Shown one piece after another: positions 51,264-59,539 of a stretch of 64,000 bases of DNA. Position 1 is the first letter of the stretch. The number at the start of each line of letters is the position of its first letter. Made by a program: the position numbers and the translations under genes. This stretch comes from Kaistia granuli DSM 23481. GTDB lineage: Bacteria; Pseudomonadota; Alphaproteobacteria; Rhizobiales; Kaistiaceae. The stretch is from the NCBI RefSeq assembly GCF_000380505.1, contig NZ_AQYH01000006.1, forward strand, positions 372,001-436,000, in the 5' to 3' direction. The notes under the pieces were generated by a model. That model did not search any database. It saw only the letters and a program-made list of their open reading frames with translations, and was not told where the DNA came from.

Positions 51264-52038
51264 AGCAGCCGGCACGAGACCTCGGAACGAAGCCGTGCCG
51301 GGCGCCGAACCCATCATCGTCGTCGACAGCGTTTCGAAGAGTTTCGGCCCCCTCCAGGTCCTGCACGGCGTCTCGCTCGAGATCGAGCGCGGCACCATGG
51401 TCGCGATCGTCGGGCGCAGCGGATCCGGCAAGAGCACCTTGCTGCGCTGCATCAATGCGCTCGAGGAGATCAACGGCGGCACGATCAAGGTCTGCGGCCA
51501 CATGGTCAGCATGTCGGATCGCGCGTCGGTCAAGCGCCTGCGCTCCGAAGTCGGCATGGTGTTCCAGAGCTACAACCTGTTCCCGCACCTGAACGTCCTG
51601 CGCAACATCACGCTGGCGCTGACCGCGGTGCAGAAGAAGTCCCGCGCCGACGCCGATGCGATCGCGCACAAGGTGCTCGGCCTGGTGGGACTGGCGGACA
51701 AGGCCGAGGCCTTTCCGGAGCAGCTTTCGGGCGGTCAGGCGCAGCGCGTGGCCATCGCCCGCTCGCTCGCCCTGTCCCCCAAGGTGCTGCTGTTCGATGA
51801 AGTGACCTCGGCGCTCGATCCGGAACTGACCGGCGAAGTGCTGAAGGTCATGGAAGATCTCGCACGTGACGGCATGACCATGGTCCTCGTCACGCATGAA
51901 ATGGCCTTTGCCCGCCGTGTCGCCGACATCGTCGTCTTCATGCATCAGGGCAAGGTCTGGGAGGCGGGCCCGCCCGCGGAGCTCTTCGCAGATCCGAAAA
52001 CCCCGGAACTGCGGCAGTTTCTGAGCAGCGGTCTCTGA
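51250..52038 (+). CDS. Amino acid ABC transporter ATP-binding protein (cassette 2)
   Basis: A 262-aa ATPase. Walker A is GRSGSGKST, the Q-loop is FQSYNLFPHLN, the signature is LSGGQAQRVAIARS, and Walker B is VLLFDEVTSALDPE. The frame extends upstream to 51172 inside the permease gene, but the ATG at 51250 has AAAGGAAG and fits the family N-terminus. Confidence 0.92.
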   Translation: MSVNEAAGTRPRNEAVPGAEPIIVVDSVSKSFGPLQVLHGVSLEIERGTMVAIVGRSGSGKSTLLRCINALEEINGGTIKVCGHMVSMSDRASVKRLRSEVGMVFQSYNLFPHLNVLRNITLALTAVQKKSRADADAIAHKVLGLVGLADKAEAFPEQLSGGQAQRVAIARSLALSPKVLLFDEVTSALDPELTGEVLKVMEDLARDGMTMVLVTHEMAFARRVADIVVFMHQGKVWEAGPPAELFADPKTPELRQFLSSGL

Positions 52039-52060
52039 CGTTCTAACTGGAGGTATCGTA

Positions 52061-52855
52061 ATGAAGTTTCTGACCAAGATGGCGCTCGCCGCGACCATCG
52101 CTCTCGGCGCCGCCGGCGTCGCCAAGGCCGACGTTCTTGCCGACATCAAGGCCAAGGGCGAGATCGCGATCGCGATCGACCTCGGCGCGCCGCCATGGGG
52201 CATGACCGATGCCAACCTGAAGCCGGCCGGTGCCGACGTTGACGTCGCCAACAAGCTGGCGGCCGATCTCGGCGTCAAGATGAAGCTCGTCGAGGTGACC
52301 GGTCCGAACCGCGTGCCCTTCCTGCTGACGAACAAGACCGACATCGTCATCTCGTCCTTCGCGATCACGCCCGAGCGCGCCAAGGTCGTCGACTTCGTCC
52401 CCTACTCGGTCAACCGCCTGATCGTGTTCGGACCGAAGGGCGTCGAGATCAAGTCGCTCGAGGACCTCGCCGGCAAGCGCGTCGGCGTCGTTCGCGGCAA
52501 CCTGCAGGACACCGAGCTGACGAAGAAGGCTCCGGCCGACACCAAGCTCGTCCGCTTCGATGACGACGCGACCACCATCACCGCCCTGATGTCCGGTCAG
52601 GTCGACGCCATGTGCGCGCCCTACGGCATGTACCTGACGCTGGCAGAGCGCTACCCGGCCAAGGAACTCGAGCCCAAGGCCGAGGTCGTCCAGCAGCCGC
52701 TCGGTATCGGCCTGCGCCAGAACGAGCCGGAAATGAAGGCCTGGCTCCAGGATTGGGTCAAGAAGGGCGCCGCCGACGGCTCGCTCTCCACGATCTTCGA
52801 GAAGTACATGGGCGCCAAGCTCGACCTGGCACCGTTCCTGGCCGAAGCGAAGTAA
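52061..52855 (+). CDS. Amino acid ABC transporter substrate-binding protein (cassette 2)
   Basis: A 264-aa periplasmic binding protein (family 3). A signal peptide of about 23 residues ends at AKA. The ligand motif is GPNRVPFLLTNKTDIV, followed by FDDDATTITALMSGQVDAM. It is paralogous to 46669-47466, sharing GxNRVPFLL and the C-terminal GIGLRQNEPE pattern. It is the last gene of the cassette and is followed by a terminator. Confidence 0.9.
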   Translation: MKFLTKMALAATIALGAAGVAKADVLADIKAKGEIAIAIDLGAPPWGMTDANLKPAGADVDVANKLAADLGVKMKLVEVTGPNRVPFLLTNKTDIVISSFAITPERAKVVDFVPYSVNRLIVFGPKGVEIKSLEDLAGKRVGVVRGNLQDTELTKKAPADTKLVRFDDDATTITALMSGQVDAMCAPYGMYLTLAERYPAKELEPKAEVVQQPLGIGLRQNEPEMKAWLQDWVKKGAADGSLSTIFEKYMGAKLDLAPFLAEAK

Positions 52856-52881
52856 GCATCGCGCCATCTGCGATCTGAAAT

Positions 52882-52916
52882 GGGGCTGTCGCATCTCGGT
52901 GCGGCAGCCCTTTTTG
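52882..52916 (+). terminator. Rho-independent terminator of transporter cassette 2
   Basis: An 11-bp stem GGGCTGTCGCA / TGCGGCAGCCC (one G-T pair) with a 6-base loop, followed by T5. Confidence 0.9.
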
Positions 52917-52993
52917 ATTGAGGTACGGAACCGGGCCAGCGCGATCGAATGGTCGGTGGCTTGAAGAAGCGCTTCGCCACGGGCCCTATCGGC

Positions 52994-53257
52994 TCAGTTG
53001 GCCATGCCCGGCTGGGCGACGGCGCAGCGGCAGGCGAGCCGGACACCCGGCCCCTCCGCTTCGGCGGGAATCAAGCGGACCCCGCCATCCTCGAAAGCCC
53101 GAATCAGCAGGGTTTCCGTGGCGCGGTGAATCGCATGGCGATTGCACTCGAAGTCCTTGATCGTGCTGCGCGACACGCCCGCGATCGTCGCGAGGTGCTC
53201 CTGCGTCCAGTTGAGCAGACCCCGCGCAGCCCGACATTGCTCCGGAAGCAAATTCAT
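52994..53257 (-). CDS. Small helix-turn-helix (XRE-type) regulator
   Basis: An 87-aa protein that is mostly one Cro/CI-type HTH: EQCRAARGLLNWTQEHLATI then GVSRSTIKDFE as the recognition helix (residues 6-40), with a short C-terminal tail. Such single-domain proteins act as dimers, often autorepressing. It is divergent from the Mrp antiporter operon with 91 bases between the starts, so it may control that operon. I see no toxin partner. Confidence 0.8.
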   Translation of the reverse strand: MNLLPEQCRAARGLLNWTQEHLATIAGVSRSTIKDFECNRHAIHRATETLLIRAFEDGGVRLIPAEAEGPGVRLACRCAVAQPGMAN

Positions 53258-53306
53258 CGTTTCATGCCTTGCCTAACCTCTGCCAAGTCAACCATAATGG
53301 GTGAGA

Positions 53307-53325
53307 TCAGGCAATGGGTGCCTGA
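53307..53325. promoter_or_regulatory. Candidate operator between the HTH gene and antiporter operon
   Basis: A perfect inverted repeat TCAGGCA / TGCCTGA with a 5-base spacer, 24 bases before the PhaAB start and 50 bases before the HTH start. A dyad in such a divergent gap is a natural site for the HTH protein. Confidence 0.5.
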
Positions 53326-53348
53326 CTGACAGCGGGCCATTGCAAATA

Positions 53349-56267
53349 ATGACGGACGACACATCGCTGATTCTGATGGTCGGCCTGCCGTTCGCCGGAA
53401 GCGTCCTTGCTGCAATTCTTCCCACCCATGCCCGCAACGCCGCCGCCGGCCTCGCCGGCGCCGTCGCGCTGATCTGCATCGCGATCGCGGCCTTCCTCTA
53501 TCCAACCGTCGCCCATCATGGCGCGGTGACCAGCAATATCGAGTGGATCCCGTCTCTCGGCCTGAATTTCACGCTGCGGATGGATGGTTTCGCCTGGCTG
53601 TTCGCCATGCTGGTGAGTTCGATCGCCCTGCTCGTCGTCCTCTACGCGCGCTACTACATGTCGCCGGAAGACCCGGTGCCACGGTTCTTCTCGTTCTTCC
53701 TGGCCTTCATGGGCTCGATGCTCGGTATCGTGCTCTCGGGCAACCTGATCCTGCTCGTCGTGTTCTGGGAAATGACGAGCATCTTCTCGTTCCTGCTGAT
53801 CGGCTATTGGCACCATAATGCCGGGGCGCGCGACGGCGCCCGCATGGCGCTGACGATCACCGGCATCGGCGGGCTCGGCCTCCTGGTCGGCGTGCTGCTG
53901 ATGGGTCATATCGTCGGCAGCTACGACCTCGATCGGGTGCTGTCTTCGGGCGAGCTGATCCGCTCGCATCCGCTCTACGTGCCGACGCTCTGCCTGGTGC
54001 TGCTCGGCGCGCTGACCAAGAGCGCGCAGTTCCCGTTCCATTTCTGGCTGCCCAACGCCATGGCGGCGCCGACCCCCGTCTCGGCCTTCCTGCATTCGGC
54101 CACGATGGTGAAGGCGGGCGTCTTCCTCATGGCCCGGTTCTGGCCGGTTCTCGCCGGCACAGAGGAATGGTTCTGGATCGTCGGCCTCGCCGGCATGAGC
54201 TCGTTCCTGCTCGGCTCCTATTTCGCCATCTTCCAGCAGGACATCAAAGGCCTGCTGGCCTATTCGACGATCAGTCATCTCGGCCTGATCACCATGCTGC
54301 TGAGCCTCGGCAGTTCGCTCGGCGCCGTCGCCGCCATCTTCCACATGATGAACCACGCCACCTTCAAGGCGTCGCTGTTCATGGCGGCCGGCATCATCGA
54401 CCACGAGACCGGCACGCGCGACATGCGGAAGCTGAGCGGATTGTTCCGCTTCATGCCGTTCACCGCGACTCTGGCCATGGTGGCGAGCGCGGCGATGGCC
54501 GGCGTGCCGCTCCTGAACGGCTTCCTATCGAAGGAGATGTTCTTCGCCGAGACGATCGAGACGCATGTCAACTCGATCCTCGACACGGCCGCGCCTTATG
54601 CCGCCTTCCTCGGCAGCGCCTTCGCGGTCGCCTATTCGCTGCGCTTCATCCACAGCACCTTCTTCGGACCACCACCGACCGACCTGCCGCACGAGCCGCA
54701 CGAGCCGCCGTTCTGGATGCGCTTCCCGATCCTGCTGCTGGTGCTGACCTGCCTCGTCGTCGGCATCCTGCCGGGCTACACGATCGGCCCGTATCTGCAC
54801 ACGGCCGTGGTCTCGGTGCTGGGCGCGGCAACGCCGGAATACAGCCTCGCCATCTGGCACGGCTTCAACCTGCCGCTGATCATGAGCCTCGGCGCGCTCG
54901 TCTGCGGCGTCATCTTCTTCTATTGCCTCAAGACCTACCTCGCCACGTCCGAGGAAGGACCACCCTATTTCCGCCGCCTGCAGGGCCAGCGCATCTTCGA
55001 GCGCGTCATGGCGTCGATCTCGTGGCGCTGGGCCCGCTTCCTGGAAGCCAATCTGGGCACCCGCCGGCTGCAGCCGCAGCTGCGACTGCTGGTCGTGGTG
55101 GCGCTGATCGCCGCGACCTGGCCGATCTGGGCGCAGGGACTCGATTGGCGGCCGCCGACGCTCGCCGGCGCCGATCCGGTCTTCGTCGCCCTCTGGGTAA
55201 TCGCCATCGTCTGCGCCGTCAGCGCCGCCTGGCAGGCCAAGTTCCACCGGCTGGTGGCGCTGATGCTGCTCGGCGTCTCGGGCCTCGTCACCTGCATCAC
55301 CTTCCTCTGGCTGTCGGCGCCGGATCTCGCCGTGACGCAGCTCCTCGTCGAGGTGGTGACCACCGTGCTGATCCTGCTCGGCCTGCGCTGGCTGCCGAAG
55401 CGCTCGCCGGAGATCGCGCCGGATTCGATCCCGCTGGTGGCCAAGCTCCGCCGCTACCGCGACCTTGCCCTGGCGATCGCGGTCGGCGCGGGATCCACGC
55501 TGGTCGCCTATGCGATCATGACCCGCACCCAGCCGGCGACTATCGGCGACTATTTCCTCGACAAGGCCTATTCGGAAGGCGGCGGCAAGAACGTCGTCAA
55601 CGTTATCCTGGTCGATTTCCGCGCCTTCGACACCTTCGGCGAGATCACCGTGCTGGGCGTCGTCGCCCTCACCGTGTTCGCGCTGCTGCGCCGGTTCCGC
55701 CCGGCGCCCGACAGCGTCGAATCCCCCGAGCAGCAGCGGATCCAGAACGCGCATGACGACGCGCAGCCCGATCGCAAGGTCGGCGACACGATCAGCGACT
55801 ATCTGCTGGTGCCGGCGCTGATCATGCAGTGGCTGTTCCCCGTCATCATCGTGTTCGCGGCCTATCTCTTCGTGCGGGGCCACGACCTGCCGGGCGGCGG
55901 CTTCGCCGCCGGCATCGCCATGGCGGCCGCCTTCATCCTGCAATACATGGCCGCCGGCACGATCTGGGTCGAGGACAGGCTGCGCGTGCTGCCCGTGCGC
56001 TGGATCGGCCTCGGCCTGCTGCTGGCCGCCTTGGTCGGCGCCGGATCCTGGGTCTTCGGCTATCCGTTCCTGACCTCGCATTCACAATATGTCGAGCTAC
56101 CGCTGATCGGCGCCGTGCCGGCGGCCAGCGCGACCCTGTTCGACTTCGGTGTCTTCTCCCTCGTTCTTGGCGCTACCAGCCTGATGTTGATCGCCCTCGC
56201 GCACCAATCGATCCGCCGCCTCCGCACGACGCGTGCCGCCGCGACCGCCGAGGAGGAGACCGCCTGA
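53349..56267 (+). CDS. phaAB: Mrp-type cation/proton antiporter subunit A/B fusion (PhaAB)
   Basis: A 972-aa polytopic membrane protein. The N-terminal part is the NuoL-like MrpA domain (YYMSPEDPVPRFFSFFL, FWEMTSIFSFLLIGYW, LPNAMAAPTPVSAFLHSATM). The C-terminal about 150 residues form the fused MrpB/MnhB domain (YLFVRGHDLPGGGFAAGIAM). The fusion is typical of group 2 Mrp systems such as Sinorhizobium PhaAB, which exchange K+ or Na+ for H+ in pH and salt adaptation. The ATG at 53349 gives MTDDTSLIL. It is the first of six coupled genes. Confidence 0.95.
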   Translation: MTDDTSLILMVGLPFAGSVLAAILPTHARNAAAGLAGAVALICIAIAAFLYPTVAHHGAVTSNIEWIPSLGLNFTLRMDGFAWLFAMLVSSIALLVVLYARYYMSPEDPVPRFFSFFLAFMGSMLGIVLSGNLILLVVFWEMTSIFSFLLIGYWHHNAGARDGARMALTITGIGGLGLLVGVLLMGHIVGSYDLDRVLSSGELIRSHPLYVPTLCLVLLGALTKSAQFPFHFWLPNAMAAPTPVSAFLHSATMVKAGVFLMARFWPVLAGTEEWFWIVGLAGMSSFLLGSYFAIFQQDIKGLLAYSTISHLGLITMLLSLGSSLGAVAAIFHMMNHATFKASLFMAAGIIDHETGTRDMRKLSGLFRFMPFTATLAMVASAAMAGVPLLNGFLSKEMFFAETIETHVNSILDTAAPYAAFLGSAFAVAYSLRFIHSTFFGPPPTDLPHEPHEPPFWMRFPILLLVLTCLVVGILPGYTIGPYLHTAVVSVLGAATPEYSLAIWHGFNLPLIMSLGALVCGVIFFYCLKTYLATSEEGPPYFRRLQGQRIFERVMASISWRWARFLEANLGTRRLQPQLRLLVVVALIAATWPIWAQGLDWRPPTLAGADPVFVALWVIAIVCAVSAAWQAKFHRLVALMLLGVSGLVTCITFLWLSAPDLAVTQLLVEVVTTVLILLGLRWLPKRSPEIAPDSIPLVAKLRRYRDLALAIAVGAGSTLVAYAIMTRTQPATIGDYFLDKAYSEGGGKNVVNVILVDFRAFDTFGEITVLGVVALTVFALLRRFRPAPDSVESPEQQRIQNAHDDAQPDRKVGDTISDYLLVPALIMQWLFPVIIVFAAYLFVRGHDLPGGGFAAGIAMAAAFILQYMAAGTIWVEDRLRVLPVRWIGLGLLLAALVGAGSWVFGYPFLTSHSQYVELPLIGAVPAASATLFDFGVFSLVLGATSLMLIALAHQSIRRLRTTRAAATAEEETA

Positions 56268-56608
56268 TGGAACTCGTCCTCTCCATCGGCATCGGCGTCC
56301 TGATCGGCTCGGGTGTCTGGCTGCTGTTCCGGCCGCGCACCTACCAGCTCATCATCGGGCTGTCGCTCATCGCCTATGGCGTCAATCTGTTCATCTTCTC
56401 GATGGGACGGCTGAAGGTGGCAGCGCCGCCGGTGCTGACATCAAGCGCCGCCGTCAACCCGGCCGACTATGCCGATCCGATCCCGCAGGCGCTGGTGCTG
56501 ACGGCGATCGTGATCGGCTTCGCCACCACGGCTCTCTTCCTCGTCGTGCTCCTGGTCTCGCGCGGCCTGACGGGCAGCGACCATGTCGACGGCCGGGAGC
56601 CCAGCTGA
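56267..56608 (+). CDS. phaC: Antiporter subunit C (PhaC/MrpC)
   Basis: A 113-aa membrane protein, NuoK-like, with three hydrophobic segments. It has IGSGVWLLFRPRTYQLIIGL and PIPQALVLTAIVIGFATTAL, the second being the strongly conserved MrpC block. TGATG overlaps join it to the genes on both sides. Confidence 0.93.
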   Translation: MELVLSIGIGVLIGSGVWLLFRPRTYQLIIGLSLIAYGVNLFIFSMGRLKVAAPPVLTSSAAVNPADYADPIPQALVLTAIVIGFATTALFLVVLLVSRGLTGSDHVDGREPS

Positions 56609-58257
56609 TGGATTGGGCCGCTCATCTCGTCATCGCCCCGATTCTGCTGCCGCTGCTCACCGGCGCCGCCCTGCTCCTGATCGATGAACGCCGGCATGTG
56701 CTGAAGGCGGGCCTCAACGTCGCCTCGACGATCGCGCTGATGCTGGTCGCGATCGTGCTGCTCGATTTCGCCAATACTCCGACGGCGAGCAACACGGCCG
56801 CGACGAGCGTCTACCTGCTCGGCAACTGGCCGGCGCCGTTCGGCATCGTGCTGGTGCTCGACCGGCTCGCGGCCCTGATGCTGGTCCTGACGTCGATGCT
56901 GGCGGTGGCGGCGATCGTCTATTCGCTGGCACGCTGGCACCGGAGCGGCCCGCATTTCCACACGTTGTTCCAGCTGCTGCTGATGGGCGTCAACGGCGCC
57001 TTCCTCACCGGCGACCTGTTCAACCTGTTCGTCTTCTTTGAGGTGATGCTGGCCTCGTCCTACGGGCTGATGCTGCATGGCTCCGGCCAGGCCCGCGTCA
57101 AGGCCGGCCTGCACTACATCGTCGTCAACCTCGCCGCCTCGTCGCTGTTCCTGATCGGCGTCGCCATGATCTATGGCGTCACCGGCACGCTCAACATGGC
57201 CGATCTGGCGCTCCGGATCGGCGCCGTGCCGGCTTCCGACCGGATGTTGCTCGACGCCGGCGCCGGCATTCTCGGCATCGCCTTCCTGGTGAAGGCCGGC
57301 ATGTGGCCGCTCGGCTTCTGGCTGCCGACCGCCTACAACGCCGCCGCCGCTCCGGTTGCCGCCATCTTCGCCATCCTCTCCAAGGTCGGCGTCTATGTGT
57401 TGCTGAGGCTGTCGCCCCTGCTCTTCGGTGTCGAGGCCGGAGCCTCGAGCGGCTTCGGCGATTCCTGGCTTCTCGTCGGCGGCATGGCGACCATCGCCTT
57501 CGGCGCCATCGGCGTGCTGGCGTCGCAGGCCAAGGGCCGGCTCGCCGGCTACTACATCCTGATCTCGTCCGGCACGATGCTCGCCTCGATCGGCATCGCC
57601 AATGTCTCGGCCACCGCCGGCGCGCTCTACTACATGGTCAGCTCGACGCTCGCGATCAGCGCCTTCTTCCTGCTGATCGAGCTGATCGATCGCGTCCAGG
57701 ATCCCTCCGCCGGCGTGCTCGCCATCACCCTCGACGCCTATGGCGAGGACATCGAAGAGGAAGAGGCCGAGGAGGAAATCGGTGTCGCCATTCCCGCCAC
57801 GCTCGCCATTCTCGGCGTCAGCTTCGCAGCCTGCGGGCTGCTGCTGGCGGGACTGCCGCCGCTCTCCGGTTTCATCGGCAAGTTCGCGATCCTGACCGCG
57901 CTGCTCAACCCGGAAGGGCTCACCGAGGGCGGCAGCCTCTCGCCGGCAACCTGGGCCTTCGTCACCCTGCTCGTGCTTTCCGGCCTGGCGGCGATGATCT
58001 CGCTGACGCGCGCCGGCATCCAGGCCTTCTGGGCGCCGATCGAAGGCATCGTGCCGCGCGTCCTCCTGATGGAAATCGCGCCGATCGCCTTCCTTCTGTC
58101 GCTCTGCGTCGGCCTGACGATCTTCGGCGGCCCGGTCATGCGCTACATGGACCAGACCGCCCAGTCGCTGCATGTGCCGCAGACCTATATTCGCGATGTC
58201 ATGACCGCGCCGCGGGTCGAGGCCACCGCCCCGGCGGCGCCGAAGGTGACGCCATGA
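56608..58257 (+). CDS. phaD: Antiporter subunit D (PhaD/MrpD)
   Basis: A 549-aa NuoN/NuoM-like channel subunit with about 14 membrane segments. It contains NGAFLTGDLFNLFVFFEVML, VKAGMWPLGFWLPTAYNAA and PLSGFIGKFAI, which hold the Lys and Glu residues of the proton path. An acidic loop IEEEEAEEEI sits in the C-terminal third. It is coupled by TGATG upstream and a 4-base overlap downstream. Confidence 0.94.
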   Translation: MDWAAHLVIAPILLPLLTGAALLLIDERRHVLKAGLNVASTIALMLVAIVLLDFANTPTASNTAATSVYLLGNWPAPFGIVLVLDRLAALMLVLTSMLAVAAIVYSLARWHRSGPHFHTLFQLLLMGVNGAFLTGDLFNLFVFFEVMLASSYGLMLHGSGQARVKAGLHYIVVNLAASSLFLIGVAMIYGVTGTLNMADLALRIGAVPASDRMLLDAGAGILGIAFLVKAGMWPLGFWLPTAYNAAAAPVAAIFAILSKVGVYVLLRLSPLLFGVEAGASSGFGDSWLLVGGMATIAFGAIGVLASQAKGRLAGYYILISSGTMLASIGIANVSATAGALYYMVSSTLAISAFFLLIELIDRVQDPSAGVLAITLDAYGEDIEEEEAEEEIGVAIPATLAILGVSFAACGLLLAGLPPLSGFIGKFAILTALLNPEGLTEGGSLSPATWAFVTLLVLSGLAAMISLTRAGIQAFWAPIEGIVPRVLLMEIAPIAFLLSLCVGLTIFGGPVMRYMDQTAQSLHVPQTYIRDVMTAPRVEATAPAAPKVTP

Positions 58258-58739
58258 GCCGGTTTCTCCCCTATCCGCTGCTGACCGCATCGCTCCTCGT
58301 GATGTGGCTGCTTCTGAACTCGGTGTCGCTCGGCCACATCCTGCTCGGCTCGATCATCGCCATCGCTGCGTCCTGGGCCATGGCAGCGCTGCAGCCGGAC
58401 AAGCCGCGCATCCGCAATTGGCACCTGATCCCGGTGCTGATCGGCAAGGTGCTCGTCGACATCTTTCGCTCGAACGTCGCCGTGTCCGGCCTGATCCTGA
58501 AGGGCGACCGCGCCCGGCGAACGCCGGGCTTCGTCGTCATTCCGCTCACGCTCCGCGATCGCACCGCCCTCGCCATCCTCGCCTGCATCATCACGGCGAC
58601 GCCCGGAACGGCCTGGGTCGAGTATCACGCCGACAATGGCCGGTTGCTGATTCACGTCCTGGATCTGGTCGACCGCGACGCCTGGATCGAGCTGATCCAA
58701 ACGCGTTACGAGCGCCTGCTGAGGGAGATTTTCGAATGA
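58254..58739 (+). CDS. phaE: Antiporter subunit E (PhaE/MrpE)
   Basis: A 161-aa subunit. Two or three N-terminal membrane segments are followed by a cytoplasmic domain with FRSNVAVSGLILKG and the family block ATPGTAWVEYHADNGRLLIH. It has 4-base ATGA overlaps on both sides. Confidence 0.92.
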   Translation: MSRFLPYPLLTASLLVMWLLLNSVSLGHILLGSIIAIAASWAMAALQPDKPRIRNWHLIPVLIGKVLVDIFRSNVAVSGLILKGDRARRTPGFVVIPLTLRDRTALAILACIITATPGTAWVEYHADNGRLLIHVLDLVDRDAWIELIQTRYERLLREIFE

Positions 58740-59017
58740 GCACGACCATCCTCATCTGGTCGCTGATGGCCTCCCAGCTGATGCTGGTGGCGGCGATGGC
58801 CTGCTCCGCCTACCGCATCCTGACCGGCCCGCGCGCCCAGGATCGCGTGCTCGGTGTCGATGCCCTCTATGTCTGCGGCATGCTGCTGCTGCTCACCTTC
58901 GGCATCCGCTCGGGCAGCACGATCTATTTCGAGGCGGCGCTGATCATCGCCCTGCTCGGTTTCGTCTCGACGGCGGCGCTGGCGAAGTTCCTGATGCGCG
59001 GCGAGGTGATCGAATGA
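58736..59017 (+). CDS. phaF: Antiporter subunit F (PhaF/MrpF)
   Basis: A 93-aa subunit with three membrane segments. The conserved block YRILTGPRAQDRVLGVDAL ends the first half, and the last segment reads FEAALIIALLGFVSTAALAK. It is coupled by 4-base overlaps. Confidence 0.92.
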   Translation: MSTTILIWSLMASQLMLVAAMACSAYRILTGPRAQDRVLGVDALYVCGMLLLLTFGIRSGSTIYFEAALIIALLGFVSTAALAKFLMRGEVIE

Positions 59018-59400
59018 ACGGCCTCGAGGATCTCCCCGCCTGGGCGGCGCTGCTGGTCGCCTTCCTGCTGCTGCTCGGTTCCGGCCTGACGCTGCTCGGC
59101 ACCATCGGTCTCGCCCGCTTCAAGACATTCTACGAGCGCGTGCATGCGCCCACCCTCGGCACGACCGGCGGCGCCGGCGCCATCCTGATCGCCTCGATGC
59201 TGTTCTTCTCGGTGCTGCAGTCCCGCCCGGTGCTGCACGAGGTGTTGATCACCGTCTTCGTCGTGGTGACGACGCCGGTGACCTTGATGCTGCTGGCGCG
59301 CGCCGCGATTTATCGGGACCGCACCGAGGGCACCGGCGGCGCCTCGGGCCTTCCCGGCGACGAGGGCGTCAACGACGGCGAACATACCGGCCGCGAATAG
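59014..59400 (+). CDS. phaG: Antiporter subunit G (PhaG/MrpG)
   Basis: A 128-aa subunit with three membrane segments. It has GLARFKTFYERVHAPTLGTT, the most conserved MrpG block, then HEVLITVFVVVTTPVTLMLL. A polar tail of about 25 residues ends the protein. It completes the PhaAB-C-D-E-F-G set, so the antiporter appears intact. Confidence 0.93.
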   Translation: MNGLEDLPAWAALLVAFLLLLGSGLTLLGTIGLARFKTFYERVHAPTLGTTGGAGAILIASMLFFSVLQSRPVLHEVLITVFVVVTTPVTLMLLARAAIYRDRTEGTGGASGLPGDEGVNDGEHTGRE

Positions 59401-59425
59401 GGCCGACCTGTCGCCTCAGTACCGA

Positions 59426-59439
59426 TTGATCCGTATCAA
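59426..59439. promoter_or_regulatory. FNR/FixK-type box
   Basis: TTGATCCGTATCAA is a perfect match to TTGAT-N4-ATCAA. A TACCAT hexamer at 59462-59467 lies exactly where a class II (-41.5) promoter would place its -10 element, giving a predicted start near 59474. It precedes the alcohol dehydrogenase gene by 100 bases. Confidence 0.75.
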
Positions 59440-59539
59440 ACCTCGCCAGCGCGCCTCCGGATACCATCTACCTTCGTTCAGGTGTCACACTACCCTGCGC
59501 TCGTGGCACCTCACTGCCCACCGGTAGAAGGAGGTTTCG

